A stretch of DNA of 64,000 nt, taken from assembly GCA_020744225.1 (NCBI GenBank), contig JAGMWG010000011.1, positions 1,240,001 to 1,304,000 on the forward strand, given 5' to 3'. A program made the position numbers and the translations under genes. Shown here piece after piece: positions 1-12,700 of the stretch. Position 1 is the stretch's first letter. Each line of letters starts with the position of its first letter. The notes under the pieces were generated by a model. It was not told where the DNA came from and searched no databases. It saw nothing but the letters and a program-made list of their open reading frames with translations. Source of the stretch: Paraphoma chrysanthemicola. Its lineage: Eukaryota; Ascomycota; Dothideomycetes; Pleosporales; Phaeosphaeriaceae.

Positions 1-185
1 CGTGAAGGGTTTCGACTCAGCGGGGGTGTTGTGGTGAGGGGGATCGGCGAGTGCCCAGTATGGTTGATCAGAGAGTCTGTTGGCGTCTTCTCCCGTCCGG
101 TGTCATAGTGGCCAAAGGCAAATGGGTGCGGATCGAAGAATGGTTGTTGCTGGAAGTGCTGGTATGGCTGAGAGAACGTTGACAT
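1..185 (-). CDS. N-terminal part of an unidentified protein, cut by left edge
   Basis: An open frame starts at the ATG at 185-183 and runs leftwards off the window, giving 61 visible residues. It begins MSTFSQPYQHFQQQ and is rich in Gln, Pro, His, Ser and Thr. Such a composition is common in the disordered N-termini of fungal transcription regulators, but no domain is visible, so no function is assigned. There is no stop codon and no splice donor was needed. Its 1.6 kb upstream region is shared with the divergent regulator gene that starts at 1809. Confidence 0.6.
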   Translation of the reverse strand, partial: MSTFSQPYQHFQQQPFFDPHPFAFGHYDTGREKTPTDSLINHTGHSPIPLTTTPPLSRNPS

Positions 186-1808
186 GACGCGCAAATGGCT
201 GCTGGGGGCAGCCGAGCAAGACTAAAGCTTCTCTAGACCCCGCGCATCCGACGGCTCATAGAATGCCTTGGGAAATGATGCGCCTGCGCTCGATCCACCG
301 ACTGGCAGCCGTGAGGTCGCAAAGACAAACCGCTCGTATCCGCCCAGGCTCAACGTCAAAAGAGCGCAACAACAAACAAACACAGCACAGAATGGACGGC
401 CAGAAGAGGGACCTCCTTCAAGGCTCGAGGGACGGCGCGGAAGAAGAATCTGCTGTTTCAGAGCGGCTGAGGTCTGAGGTTCAGTTGGCGATTAGTCCTG
501 CAACGAGGGAGCGCATCTTACTCTGCCCCGCGCGCACCGGTGAAGACCCCCTGTCAGTTACGCTTAGCTGCATAACATCTGCATAGCAGCCGGATCACAC
601 CAAACCACAAGAGAAGCAAGTGGTGCAAATCAACAAGTGTTTGGCGTTGAAATCAGAGACGGACCCGGCCGTTGCAAGCCCTATGAGCGCATACAGGCGC
701 ATTCTTTGCCTCCGTTCTAAGTGAGGAAGCGGTGGGATGCTGAGGTACTCGAGTGCCTCAGGCTCTGCGAGGCGTCGCGAAATGCACTGCGCCACGGTCG
801 CTAAGCCAGCTTCATCAAAAAGCGGTGTTCTGTAAGACGAATCGACTGCCGACAAAGACAGGAAGGGACCACGAGCTGGTTTTGGTGCGGCTCTGCTGCA
901 TTGACCGGTGGTTGGACATCATGCCAGCGCATTCTGCTTTCGCGAGGGAGGTGGCATGCGTCGAGACGCTCAAGCCAATCGTTTGCTCCTACGATGCGCG
1001 CCATCGCTGTGATGCTTCATTTCCACGGGAATGCGCATCGTTAAGACGGAAACGGTGCGATGCGTCTCGTCCAAGACCAGCGTACAGTAATCGTGGCGCA
1101 GTTCTTGAGTACGACTTGAGGCGGACATCGCGGGTTAGACGAGCCTCGAAGCACGGTAGAACAAATTGCTGAGCCACAGTGTAGTTTCCAACATTGCCGC
1201 AAGTGTCTGTCCTGTTTCAGATGGTGGTGTTTTGTGCTGGTGTGGTGTTGGATGCTGGGTTGATCGGAAGGCGCCACTTCGAAAGCTTGTGTTCCACTGA
1301 CCGCAAGTTCCCTCTCTGCCTCGCGGAACGCCGTCAATAGTAGCTAGTACCTAGGTACCCAGCCTACGTCACATTACACTTCTTACATTGTGGAATCGCA
1401 CAAAACGGGCTCTATCAGATCCTCAGCAGCCGCGTATAGCCATTTGGCGTATTGGATGTTCTTGCTTCCTCCGGTTTGTCCGCTGGCCAGCTGCACCAGA
1501 GGCACGTGATGGCCACAATGCAAACATCTAACGACAGCGAACATTGGTTGCTATACAGAACAGCAGAGCATCAAAGAGAACCAGCTTGTATCTGACGCCG
1601 TCTTGAGGGGTACCTCAAGGATAATGATGACCCCGCTCCGAGCATTCCGCAGCCAATCACCGGCTTCGCTCAAGTAGTCCGAAAGTTCTCCACAATCCTC
1701 TCGGAATAAGTTCCGGAGTATTCAATGACCGCCTTGCGATAACAAAGTATGCTTGATCGTCGCAACATACCTTTTCCTTGATCCGTGCCGCGCCCAGTCA
1801 TCGTGAAC
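186..1808. other. Intergenic region between two divergent genes
   Basis: No convincing gene was found. The open frames here are short, overlap each other on both strands and lack any recognisable domain or splice-consistent extension. The stretch probably holds the 5' leaders and promoters of the two divergent genes. Confidence 0.5.
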
Positions 1809-4247
1809 ATGCTACGGAGAAACGGAAAGCTTAGGTGAGTTGCCACTTCGGAGAAAACGTTTGGTACTGACTATCCAGATCGTGCGAGCCATGTCGCATC
1901 TCAAAGATCAAATGTGACCATGCCACTCCAACATGCGCAAAATGTGAGGCGCGTGGCATATCTGAACAAGTGCGTTTGATTATACTGCTCCACAGATGAC
2001 CCGCATTGACATGGTCGAAGTGCTTCTACCACCCGAACCCGATGACAAAGCCCGCTGGAACGCCACGCAAAAGGCCAGAGCCTCGTCGTCGGAAGGGAAA
2101 TTTACACTCGTTAGATGCAAAGTCTTCTCAGGGACTGCGGAGATTGACGTCTCTTGTGCTGAGCCCTCCAACATTGAGGAATGAAGTTGATACCACGGCT
2201 GTTAGCAGCACGTGGCCAACACCTCCAGAGACTACCCCTCGGACAACCCACACTGGCGCAGATACAGCTAGAAGCTTTTATCTAGGCTCTACAAGTTACG
2301 CCAGTGTATTCACAGAAGATCGCCCCTTGCCAGACTCAATACATCATCAGCCGTCCGAGCGAATGAGCCTGACGCCATCATCAATCTCGAGTAAATCCAT
2401 CGGCGGCACACGCCATTGTCAAATGGGTGCTGGTCACACGGTAGTGGCGAGACTCTCTCCTTTCTCATTCTATGAGACGTCACTGAAGATGTACTTCGAG
2501 ACATCTTTGGGCACTCCGCTTCTCAGGCCGCTCATCATGTCTCTGCTGCCCCAACTTCGTGATGATGTTCGTCAGCTCACAGCAGGTGGAACTGAAGCAC
2601 CTCAGATGTACGTACAGATGACGAAAAATACAGTCAAGCCTCTAAATGTACCGCCGACCATGCTTCCGTCGGAATGGCACACACAAGTAACAGGTAGCAA
2701 TCTACGATGGGAAACGCTGGGCCTGATATTGGTGCTTGCTGCCTTCAACGCCCAATTTGCGCCTCCAGAAGATCCCATCTTTACGCTAGACGATGGTATG
2801 AAGCTCGATAAGGATGACTTCGTCGAGGACACAATTCAGGCTGTCAACGATTGCATCACTATCTGCCAGGTTCACGGAGCTGTCAACGACGTAATGGTGT
2901 GGCTAGTCTACATTCAAATGCTTGTTGTCAGCAATTTCTATGGAGACAATTGTGGGCAACACGTCCCCTGAAAGTCTAGATTTTCGCTAACGCAATACAC
3001 AGACCACGGTACATGGCGCCGCATTGGCGAGTCGATCTCATGTATGTACGCTACCGGCATACACTGTGAATCCGAGAATGCCAACCGTGAGCCTCCATTC
3101 TTGAGGGAAGCTCGACGAAGAATACATGCAGCCATTTACCGGTCCGATAAGACTTTTGCCATTTTTTTCGGTCGCCCGCCGATGGTAAGTAATGCTGCAC
3201 GGTAGATTGTACTTGGGAACGAGGCTGACTTGGTCCACTAATACATAGATGGCATGGAGGTATAGTGACCGCAAGCAAATGTTCGATGTCAGCGAAGAAG
3301 CAGTCTGTTCAGACGACTCGGAAGACCTTGATCGAGCAATTGCAATGCTGGATCCTGCAGGTTGGAGTAAAGAAGGAAAACTCTATCCCGCTTCCATTCT
3401 CAGACTACGCACTCAACATGCCGTTTATAAGGAGCGTCTTTTGGAGCAGTCTTTAGCTGGCGACAAGGACCATGCTGTTATCTCCAACTTGCAGTATGTA
3501 CAAGCGATGACTTTGGCTACTCGACCAAGCTAATGGCGTAGGACAATCTCAGCGGAATGCACGCAGTTCTGGGATTCAGTCCCAGCGCACCTGCGATATG
3601 ACAGCTATACCGAAGAAGGCGCGTGGCATGGCCTAGGACCACGCGTCACATTCCGACTCATCTCTACGTACCTGGACCATCTACACATGCACTTTCAGAT
3701 CCAAAGGATGTTGCATCGACTGACGCAACAAGCCTTGCCTGATCTACTGGAAGTCTCATTGAAACTACTTTCAACGGCCCTGGATTTGACAAAGCCGAAC
3801 AACAGTGCCATGTACGAAACCCGTCGACACTTTCCAACTACAATATTGTTCTTCTGTATGCCAGCCGCTGGCGTCCTTGCTCTGGAACTCCGACGTTGCA
3901 CCATCGAAAGATCTTCATTGCCGAACACCATCTCACGCGCCGATATCATCCGCAACTTATCAGTGTTGACGTCTTGTCTAGAGTGGATCGTGCTTCCTGG
4001 CGATGGGAATCATAAGCTGTGCAGCGAGCTGAACAAAATGCTCACAATGGTGCTGGATGAGGTGCTCAACTATCAATCGCCATCCACCAATGAGCAACCT
4101 GACGGAAATGACATGTTCTCTGGTGCTGGGAGTGGCTTCTTCGATATGCCGTTGATCGAGGGCTTGGAACCCATACCGACCGAGGCCGAGGACTTTTTGA
4201 ACTGGCTCGATAATGCGACGTGGAGTAACAACGTGACGTTATTCTGA
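1809..4247 (+). CDS. Zn(2)Cys(6) fungal transcription factor
   Basis: Predicted regulator of 726 residues in six exons: 1809-1834, 1879-1969, 2021-2951, 3003-3184, 3249-3493 and 3542-4247. All phases agree. The DNA-binding domain lies near residues 9-38 as C-x2-C-x6-C-x6-C-x2-C-x8-C, followed by the basic YHPNPMTKP linker common in this family. The sixth Cys is reached only if the second intron (1970-2020) ends at an AAG acceptor instead of the CAG at 1995, which would give a stop. A middle-homology (fungal_trans-like) region around LRWETLGLILVLAAFNAQFA follows. The start is the first ATG after an in-frame stop. Next to the FAD oxidase at 5043, it may regulate that cluster (inference). Confidence 0.85.
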
Positions 4248-5042
4248 GCTAAATGCTCTACATCCACGCACTCGCTCACATGTCTCGTCAGGGACCTTCT
4301 TTACACCAATACTAGTTGCTTGGTGTACTACCCACGGGGGCGCTTTTCATACTCACCTTGATCTTCCTCGTGTCGAGCAGGGTGGTGACCGCTTGTGACT
4401 CGAATACAACTCCCGCCTGGAAGTCACGCCGTCTCTCGAACTGAGAAAGCAGGTGGTGACTAAAAATCTGTGCTCAAAATTCTTGCAGGAAAAAATTCTT
4501 GCAGGAAGTGAAAAGAATAGCAGGAGAGAATCAGATGCTGCCAATGCGCGGTGATGGGGACCGATAGTATTCCATCTGGATGAAGGAGAGTTGTAGATTA
4601 GCAATGACATCCGGAGGACCTAGATAGATCAGATCCACTGGTAGGGCATGCTGTAGCTTAGCACGCTACGGCTTTCTGATACTTTGATTGTCGCTACCGA
4701 GCTCTTCCGCGATTTCGTCATGTACTCATGTGGGGTCCGCGGCATCGACGTATCGACCGTTATCTCGACGGCTGCAATAAATCTGAGTAGTAAACACTGA
4801 ATGCATAGTTTCTGTAATCACTTAATGTCTCGGTGTGCTAGTGACCTTGGCCGACACTAGTTCGGCTATGATGCATGATCTCCGGCGCGCGATTCCCGGC
4901 GTTCACAGGCCGCTCGGGATTTTGATTAGCACCCGAGAGCTAGAAGTTGCCTTAGAGAAACCAGATGTTTTCAAGCAAACAATATCAGGCACTCCCAGTC
5001 GTAGTGATGAGTTTTGTGCTAGACACCTCTCACTAATCTGAA
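4248..5042. other. Intergenic region with a short tandem duplication
   Basis: Promoter region of the FAD oxidase and terminator region of the regulator. A 15-bp unit, AAAATTCTTGCAGGA, is repeated head to tail at 4476-4490 and 4491-4506, the second copy having one extra A. No gene is supported. Confidence 0.5.
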
Positions 5043-6456
5043 ATGACTGCACAACCATCAATCCTTGTTATAGGGGGTGGTGCTTTCGGTACCTCCACTG
5101 CATATCATCTTGCGCATAGGGGATATACCAAAGTCACAGTACTCGATCGCTTCGCAGCCCCCTCCAAAGATGCCGCAGCCACCGACCTCAACAAGATCGT
5201 GCGATTTGACTACCCGAACCCACTTTACAGCAAGCTTGGTCTCGAAGCTATGAAGATCTGGGAAGCGCCGAAAAACCTATTTTCTGGATTGTTCCGACGT
5301 ACCGGGTGGATCATGGCTGGGCATGACATGACGGCAGATTTCCTGAAGTCTGCGTACGAGACGTCGAAGAAGGCGGGACGTGCCGGGGTCAAGTTTATCA
5401 GTATTGAAGAAACAAAGAAGATGTTCCCACAATTCAGTGGAAATTTCACCGGTTGGACGAATCTATGGAGTCCGCAAGCAGGCTGGGTGAGCACAAGGTA
5501 CTGACTAGGTCATCGCCATGTAGCTGAGACATATCCAGGTTCCATCAGGCCAAGCTCTGTTACGAATGGCAACGGCAGCACAAGCAAGCGGCGTCAAGTA
5601 TGTTAGCGGTGACGCCGGGTGGGTCAAGAAGCTCTTGTACGATGACCAGGCAAAATGCATTGGAGCGCTCGGGAACAATGGGCAGGTCCATCTGGCTGAT
5701 CTAGTCATCCTTTGCACTGGAGCAAACACGGCAGCGCTCATTGAAGCAAAGGACGAAATCGTTGCACGATCTCATTGCGTGGGTGTGATCCAGCTTAGTC
5801 CGGAAGAGGTCGAGAAGTACAAGGACTTGCCTATTGTTGACGACTTTGAGCAAGGTCAGTATAGATGCGCCTTGACTTCATTGCAATAATTCCGCTGACA
5901 TGAATATGGAGGCATCTTGTTTCCACCAGATGAGAATAGGTTGTTGAAGTTGTGCAGTTGTCGCTTCATTACCAATTACCACAACTCACATGTTCCTGGT
6001 GCATCGCTGGGTCATTCGCATGAGGATCATGCCGAAGATGGTGTGCCACGTCAGATCGAAGAAGAGATGCGGGAGTTCGTCCATGATATGCTGCCAGAGC
6101 TGGCAGATCGCGAGTGGGCGTCCACGAGAATGTGTTGGGATGGAGACACCAAGGACGTCAACTTTCGCGTGTGCCCTTCGCCTACCCACGGCAACCTTTT
6201 CATCGCAACAGCAGGATCCGGTCATGGTTTCAAGTTCATGCCAGTGATCGGGAACTATGTCGTTGATTTGATCGAGGGAAGGCTGAGTGGTGAGTATAAG
6301 GAGCTATGGAAGTGGCGATTTGGACAAATTCCGCCTAGAACAGGGAAGGAGCCGCATCCATGGCCACAGCGCGATCTTGCGGAGCTTGACGGCTGGAAGG
6401 GACGGAACAAGCGTACTGCCAATCCCTTCAAGCCCTTTGCTCTGTCGAAGTTGTAG
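5043..6456 (+). CDS. FAD-dependent oxidase, sarcosine/saccharopine/fructosyl-amine oxidase type
   Basis: Predicted DAO-superfamily flavoenzyme of 434 residues in three exons (5043-5486, 5539-5854, 5912-6456). Residues 8-16 form the Rossmann dinucleotide motif (V-I-G-G-G-A-F-G). The segment DLNKIVRFDYPNPLYSKLGL near residue 50 matches the family block found in L-saccharopine oxidases and amadoriases. The C-terminal block CWDGDTKDVNFRVCP ... TAGSGHGFKFMPVIG matches the conserved second FAD-binding region. These enzymes oxidise secondary amines of amino acids with O2, giving H2O2. The exact substrate (saccharopine, N-methyl or fructosyl amino acid) cannot be read from sequence. It has no signal peptide, and its C-terminus SKL is a peroxisomal PTS1 signal, which fits an H2O2 producer. 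It sits between two regulators and next to a permease. Confidence 0.85.
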
Positions 6457-6636
6457 CAATCTCGACAGAGATGAGGGGCTCGGGAAGGAGCTGTCTAGCC
6501 CGGCGCTAGTGTCTCATATAGTTTAGCTCGATAATTAGGTGTGCAAGTGCTCCTGTCGGACCTCTTCCCCTGCTCAACTCAACATGCACCTTACGTCTCG
6601 CACCCACCTCAACCCCTATGTTCTCTTTGACCAGAT

Positions 6637-8711
6637 ATGGCATGTCAAAGGTGTAACCGCAAGAAGATCAAATGCTCCGGAGGTGATGCCGTTCACAACG
6701 CTCCCTGTCGAAATTGTCGGTCTGCTCACGCGCAATGTGTTTATCCCATGCGACACAAGAGCGTCACTGTCTCAGAAAGCTACCTTAGATCCCTAGAGCA
6801 AGCTGTTTCCCGCTCAGCAGCATCCCCAACTGTACCACCCAGTTATAGCGGCAATCTACCGACAGTGAACCCACAGGAGCCAATGCTAGGTGCACAAAGC
6901 TCCAGTAAAAGATTCATCGAGAACACTACAGGCGATGCATTTTTTAGTCAGCTCAAAGGCCTCACTACCAATACGTCTGACATAAATGAGAATGAGGAAC
7001 ACAACGGCAACGAGACGCGCTCAACTCCACCAGAACTCGGCTCAATTTCAGCATACGAGTATATAGCTCTACCATCCGATCAGCCAGGTACGCGGAATTT
7101 GTCCTTTTTCAGATCCGGCCTTAACTCAGTGCAGCAATAAACCTCACCTTGAAGCTCCCTCCGTATCCATATGCAATCCATCTTGTGAACCAATTTGAGA
7201 CATATATGGGTTATGAGTATCACTGGTATCTGCGGAAAGCATTTCGCGAGAGGCTTGAGACGACATACAACCACCCAAAGTCCGAAGTAGCGAAGGAACG
7301 CTCCTGGCTGTGTCAACTGCTTGTTGTTTTTGCTCTGGGCGAAACTTATAACAGCAGACTAGCGCCATCGATTGAGCTCGGTCCTTCTGACTCTTCTGAA
7401 CCGGCTCCTCCGTCGATGCATTCAAGCCCTCCTCCACCGGGCCTAGGCTTCTTCAATGAGGCTGTCTCTCTCTTCAAAACACCTTTTGAGGAGGTAGCAA
7501 CGGAGCATATTGAAGTGCTGAATCTAATGGCATTCTACTCGTACTCGCTAGGGCGTCGGAAGAGCGCGTATGCCTACTCAGGACTCGCGATTCGCTTCGC
7601 TTCCATTCTCATGCTTCAAATGCCTGATATGCGCCACATTGCGACTGAGATCGAATGTGAACACCGCAAACGTCTCTGGTGGACGACTTATCAACTGGAC
7701 GCCATGACAGGATACGAGCTGGGCCTCAACTCGACTTATGATCTCGGAGAGTTGGAAGCGAAGATAGGTCTCCCCAGTGAAGCAAATATGTCTCCAGAAC
7801 AACAACTCGAGTTCGCACCTGCTCAAATCCTCACGGCTCATGCTCTGCTGGTCTCGATTCGCGCTCGCATACTTTCGATTCCTTCCATTGAAATCGCCGC
7901 TGGGACTCACTCCCAACATGTCATTGCCACGTTAACTTCATCAATTGCGGTTATCGATGAATGGTATGCATCATTGCCGCAGTCTTATCGATTTGATTTT
8001 TCGAATGGTTTGCCAGATGCTTTAACAGAGATGTCCGAATATAGGTCATTGGCTTCACTATTTCTTCGATACCATCATGTAAGTAAACTTGCCAACATGC
8101 GTTCATTGGCCTAACTTATACCTGCTAGTGCTTCATCATCGTGCTCCGCCCGTACTTACTGCAGTTCTTGTCCTCTGCTCTACAAAGCGCCGCTTGTAAA
8201 ATTGATCAGAGTACGGTCGACTATGTTTGCAGCCGCTGTATACAGTCTGCAAGGTACAATTTGAAGATAATGCAAGGGCTGCGGCAGAGGGACAAAATCG
8301 GTACGGTCATCAGCACATCTTTTTCAGGCAATAAAGCTGACTATGATTCACCCATTAGCCAAATTTGGCTTTTGGGAGTCGCTCCACTTGTTCTCCAGCA
8401 TCAAAGTGTACCTGATGGTGAACCTTGTCACAGTCGCGCGACCTTTCAGCATTGTGTACGATAATCCCGATGACGAAGGTCTCTACAGAAGTTCAAAGCG
8501 GCTCCTTTCCGAAATGGTCTCCGTCGGCAATATAAGCTCCAGAAAGCACTACGACCAAATTGAAGAGCTTGAACGCCTACGAGCGCTCATTGTTGCCAAC
8601 ATGCAAGTCCATACCTCGGGTGGTGCACAGGTGCCGAATTTCGATATCGACATTGATGAGTGGCTCAGCATGCTGGCTGCCTCTCCAAATGTTGACATGT
8701 ATCCGATATAG
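6637..8711 (+). CDS. Zn(2)Cys(6) fungal transcription factor
   Basis: Predicted regulator of 639 residues in four exons (6637-7087, 7135-8078, 8129-8300, 8359-8711). All introns are 47-58 bp and phase-consistent. The binuclear zinc cluster is at the extreme N-terminus: C3-x2-C-x6-C-x9-C-x2-C-x6-C, with NRKKIK between the second and third Cys. The middle region contains the fungal_trans signature, with HRKRLWWTTYQLDAMTGYELG near the centre. The second exon start (7135) is fixed by phase: only the CAG at 7134 of three candidate acceptors keeps the frame. It lies 180 bp after the FAD oxidase and 308 bp before the MFS gene, all on the same strand, so a pathway-specific role is plausible but unproven. 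Confidence 0.85.
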
Positions 8712-9019
8712 TGCGAGGCTTTCCTTGCCAATTCTCTGGCATTTGGTTGAATACCAGCCATGGTCTTATCGAAGTTCGGGCGCTAAGCAGAATTCCCGAA
8801 CGAAGGATTCGCTGAATGCGGAGAAGTGTACCCACCGGACGCTAAAGTGCGCCAACCGAAGCTGGGCATGGAACTCTACCAGGTGCCGTATCAATAGGAC
8901 CGGAATCGCGGCATGGCGAATGTTTCCTGTTGCTATTAAAACCATCTCAAGGCGATTGGAGCTCGCGAGAGCATATCAGCGCACCCCTTCAACCTCTGGG
9001 CTGAAACTGCAACATCGCA
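8712..9019. other. Intergenic region
   Basis: About 310 bp between the regulator and the MFS transporter. No gene or distinctive repeat is visible. Confidence 0.5.
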
Positions 9020-10794
9020 ATGCCGGAAGAGAAGAATAATGTGGACATCGACACTGGATCGTTTCGTGACGAAGCCAGTACCAGACTTACTAGACTACCG
9101 CCGGAGTCACTCCGCACACTATCCACGGATGAGTTCCAGAAAGCAGAGTCATGCCTTGTTCGCAAGCTCGACCTCCGTTTGATCTCGACACTGATTGTGA
9201 TTTACATCATGAACTATCTGGGTAAGCACACATAGTCGAAAGCAAAGGTGTGTCGTGATCTGATGCGTGTGGACAGACAGAAATGCCATTGCCGCTGCCA
9301 AGGTTGCTGGCATTGAAGACGATCTGGGACTTTCTGATTCGCAATTCCAGACCTCGGTGAGCATTTTGTTTGTTGGGTAAGACCGTCACCATCCTCCGGA
9401 CCATACTCTGCTTATGCGATTTCAGCTACATCTTAATGCAAGTGCCATCGAACCTGTTCTTGAACAAAATCGGAAGGCCATCGCTTTACCTGCCAGGATG
9501 CATGGTAGTGTGGGTATGTTGTGAGGTCCTCTAGAGCGGTCGGACCATTACTTATCCTGCCCAGGGAATAGTGTGCGGTGCTACAGGTGCTGTGCAAGGT
9601 TTCGGAGGGCTTGTGGCATGTAGATTTATGCTTGGTTTCGTGGAGGCAGCCTATTTCGTACGTAAGCCATGGTCAACAACTGGACTTCTCTGATGTGCCG
9701 CAGCCGGGTTGCATGAGCTGCTTGACAGCTTGGTACACCCGAAAGGAACTTGCCTTTCGTACTGCACTGCTCTATTGCGGCTCTCTGATATCGGGCGCGT
9801 TTTCCGGTCTCATCGCTGCAGGTATTACGGCCGATCTCGATGGCAAGCTGGGAATTGCGGCTTGGAGATGGCTGTTCATTGTTGAGGTGAGTTCATTTTA
9901 TGATAATTTGAGCATGCCGTAGCTGATATGCTCAAGGGTTCGATCACTGTTGCAATTGCCATTGGTGCGTTCTTCATCCTACCCGACTTTCCGGCAAATA
10001 CCAAATGGATCACCGAACAAGAGCGTGACCTCGCCCAATGGCGGTTGGTAGCCGATGTTGGTGAAGACGACTGGACTTCTTCTGAGAAGGAGCCATTTCT
10101 GCTCGGATTCCAACAATGCGTCAGCGACTATAAGACGTGGTTCCTGGTCGTCTTGATCTTCGGGGCAGTGTCTAGTGGCACCATCAACTCGTACTTTCCC
10201 ACTGTGGTGGCCACGCTCGGCTACAAAAGAACCGAGACACTTCTTTTGACTGCGCCACCATATCTCCTGTCATGTATCGTGGCGCTACTTGTATCATTGA
10301 ACGCAGATCGCACTGGCGAGCGCTACTTCCACTTCACGATTCCGCTGTGGACATCAATCGCCGGCTTCATCATTTCAGCATCGACAACAAATCTTGGGGC
10401 TCGGTACTTCTCCATGATGGTTATGCTTCCTGGCGTTTACACCGCATTCACTGTTGGTCTTACGTGGGCAGCAAACACACTGCCACGTCCGCCAGCCAAA
10501 CGTGCGGCTGCACTGGCTCTGTGCAATTGCATCGCCAATTGTTCCAGTATCTATGGGCCGTTCCTATACCCGAAGGGTACAGCACCAAGGTATTTGATAG
10601 CGATGGGCGTGAACGCGGGGACATCGTTGATGTCCATCGTTGTCGCGACGATCTTCCGCTTTGTTCTGATACGTTTGAACCGGAAGCTGGATGTTATTGA
10701 AGGAACGACACCAAGTGCCAGAGGTGCGCATGACAGGGAGGGAGCTGGAAATGAAAGGGCTGTGGCGGTGAAAGGATTTCGATACCTGTATTAG
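9020..10794 (+). CDS. MFS transporter, anion:cation symporter (allantoate permease/DAL5-like) family
   Basis: Predicted 507-residue plasma-membrane carrier in six exons: 9020-9221, 9277-9376, 9426-9513, 9565-9657, 9704-9886 and 9937-10794. It has about 12 hydrophobic segments. Typical ACS-family features are the N-terminal KLDLRLI...YIMNYLDRNAIAAAKVAGI block, SNLFLNKIGRP, the R-FMLGFVEAAYFPGCM turn, IGAFFILPDFPANTKWIT and the late YPKGTAPRYLIAMG motif. Members carry anionic organic substrates such as allantoate, vitamins and carboxylates. The last intron ends at an AAG acceptor (9936), the only one in phase. As the last gene of a co-oriented set with a flavin oxidase and two regulators, it may import the oxidase substrate (inference). 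Confidence 0.88.
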
Positions 10795-11772
10795 CAGTGT
10801 ACCAGGCCAGATAATGAGTGAAAAGGAGCGAGATTGACCGCCAGGAAGGGGGATGAGGGTTGAGTTGTGTTATGGAAGTTGAAGAGAAGCTGGTCGACTA
10901 AGTTAGTGTTCGGAATGCAGAAAGTCATGCAAAAACAGGAACCCTATAATCGCATTCAAACCTGCAGTTCGTTTTTCCTCACCGTAATATCCGTCAAGTT
11001 GAAGCATATTTCCAATCCGAAATCATCGTCGTCATTGCGAGATCTCATATGCAATAGTCTAATCCAGCAAGGGCGCGAACAACGAACTACGCATTTAGCG
11101 CCCTTTCGGAGTAAACCACTCATCCTGGCTCATCTCTCATTTTACCAACCCATCGGCATAAATTCTTTATTCCGAACCACTAACAACACATCAACGCAAG
11201 CATAATAACATAATTGCATTATCAAGGTGCGCAAAGAAAGTCAAGTCCGATACCAAATGCGATCCTTAAGCTCGGACAAGCATTGACTCATAGCACAGCC
11301 AAGCACCGAGCCGCAGTGCTCACATGCGCTCGGACATATGCACCTCGCGCACGCGTGAGGACGCGCCAGCGGTATTGGGCGCCTTGTGCATAGCGCGAGT
11401 GGTGTGCTGACGCTAGTCTGAACATGTGTTGCTGCCTTGAGGGCGGCGGTGGTGGATGTGGTAAGCAGGCCTGAGGTATGGGGCAGTGGCTTGGGGTTTA
11501 CTCCGAGCCGATACGTTGTGACTGAGGGCGGAGAAAGATTCGTCAGAGGGCGTGTCGGGATGCGAGGCAATGCGATGGAATGACTGGGGCATTGGTGATT
11601 TGATGAGTGTATAAGTTTGCTGGACGGCGCTGGTGGTAGGACGAAACAGCACGCCATCAATATCACAGTGACAAGTACAACTGTATATCTAAGGATACCT
11701 CCCGACTTCATTGATACTATCCACATCTGTATCTTTAAAGAACGTATCGACAAATCAGTCCAATTCGTCGAA
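10795..11772. other. Intergenic region
   Basis: Holds the 3' region of the MFS gene and the upstream region of a small spliced gene. A 237-codon antisense frame (11241-11954) has no domain and overlaps the better supported small gene, so it is not called. Confidence 0.45.
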
Positions 11773-12068
11773 ATGTCTTCTTCTCCACGGTTCTCAACTT
11801 CAACCGCGTCTTCCGCAGACTCAATCGCACAATACAAGTCGGGGGCACTTCCACCGCGCCCGCAACCAAGGACTTTCGTTGACAAGCTATTGCATCGCAA
11901 CTGTATGTCCTGTTTATACACCTTCATATATATTGCCTTGACACTGACACGCAACCAGCCTCATCATCTTCCTCATCTCCCTCAACGCCTGAGTCCAGAG
12001 CTCAGTCCGCAAGGGCGAATGAAGCCAAACACGCTGCGCGCGCGACGTACTTCTCTACGATGCACTGA
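11773..12068 (+). CDS. Small spliced hypothetical protein, Ser-rich
   Basis: Predicted 79-residue protein in two exons (11773-11902 and 11959-12068). The 56-bp intron has a GTATGT donor, an internal CTGAC branch-like site and an ACCAG acceptor in phase 1. The protein is polar. It starts MSSSPRFSTSTASSADS, has a PPRPQPRTFVDKLLHRN segment, a Ser run across the exon junction and an Ala/Arg-rich end (ANEAKHAARATYFS). No domain, signal peptide or membrane segment is seen. Small Ser-rich proteins of this kind are common in Dothideomycete genomes; the function is unknown. Confidence 0.5.
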
Positions 12069-12700
12069 GCGCGGTTCGGTTATGCGGTGCATGATGGAAA
12101 GTTTGGTGTATACCGGGATTGATGGATATTGATGGCCAGTGGAGAATTAGAACACGGAAGTTCTGGACACGCAGGCAGTGAGCAAAATCTCGGTGTGTTG
12201 AGGCGTTGGCGGTATTGATATGGGATTCTGAACGTGTTGTAAACATGGAGTTGTTTTCACATGGGACTTTTGAATTTGGTTAAGTGAGGCCGAATCGCAC
12301 ATACAAGTACAATGCAGGTGTTATAGCTTGGTTCCATCTCCACAATCTGTGCATGTCTTAGGTTTGCCCACCAGTGAATGCAACTTCGACTCCGCTCATG
12401 GCAAGCTGAGTCCGTCGATTGCTGAGGTTCAGGGCAAACTCTTTGAGAGTTTACCCTGTGAGTATGAGAATGACGTGCAACTGCATTGGAGACTTCTGTG
12501 TAGACCGCGCCTGCACGTGAGGACGCGACGTGGCGTGGCATAGTCGGTCCGATTCGCGTCCGGTGGAAGGTTCCAAGGCTCAATGCGAGACTCCGTGTCG
12601 TCGCAGTTGCAAACCACAATATGACCTATCGAACCCGAGCGACAACGTATTCCGACCCCTCACAGACCGTACAGTCACCTTCTTTCCTCAACCATCTCTT
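12069..12700. other. Intergenic region
   Basis: Upstream region of the 12701 gene. Frames on either strand are short and no domain is recognisable. Confidence 0.45.

Noticed and set aside
11241..11954. 237-codon minus-strand frame
   Set aside because: No domain, odd composition, and it overlaps the spliced small gene at 11773-12068.
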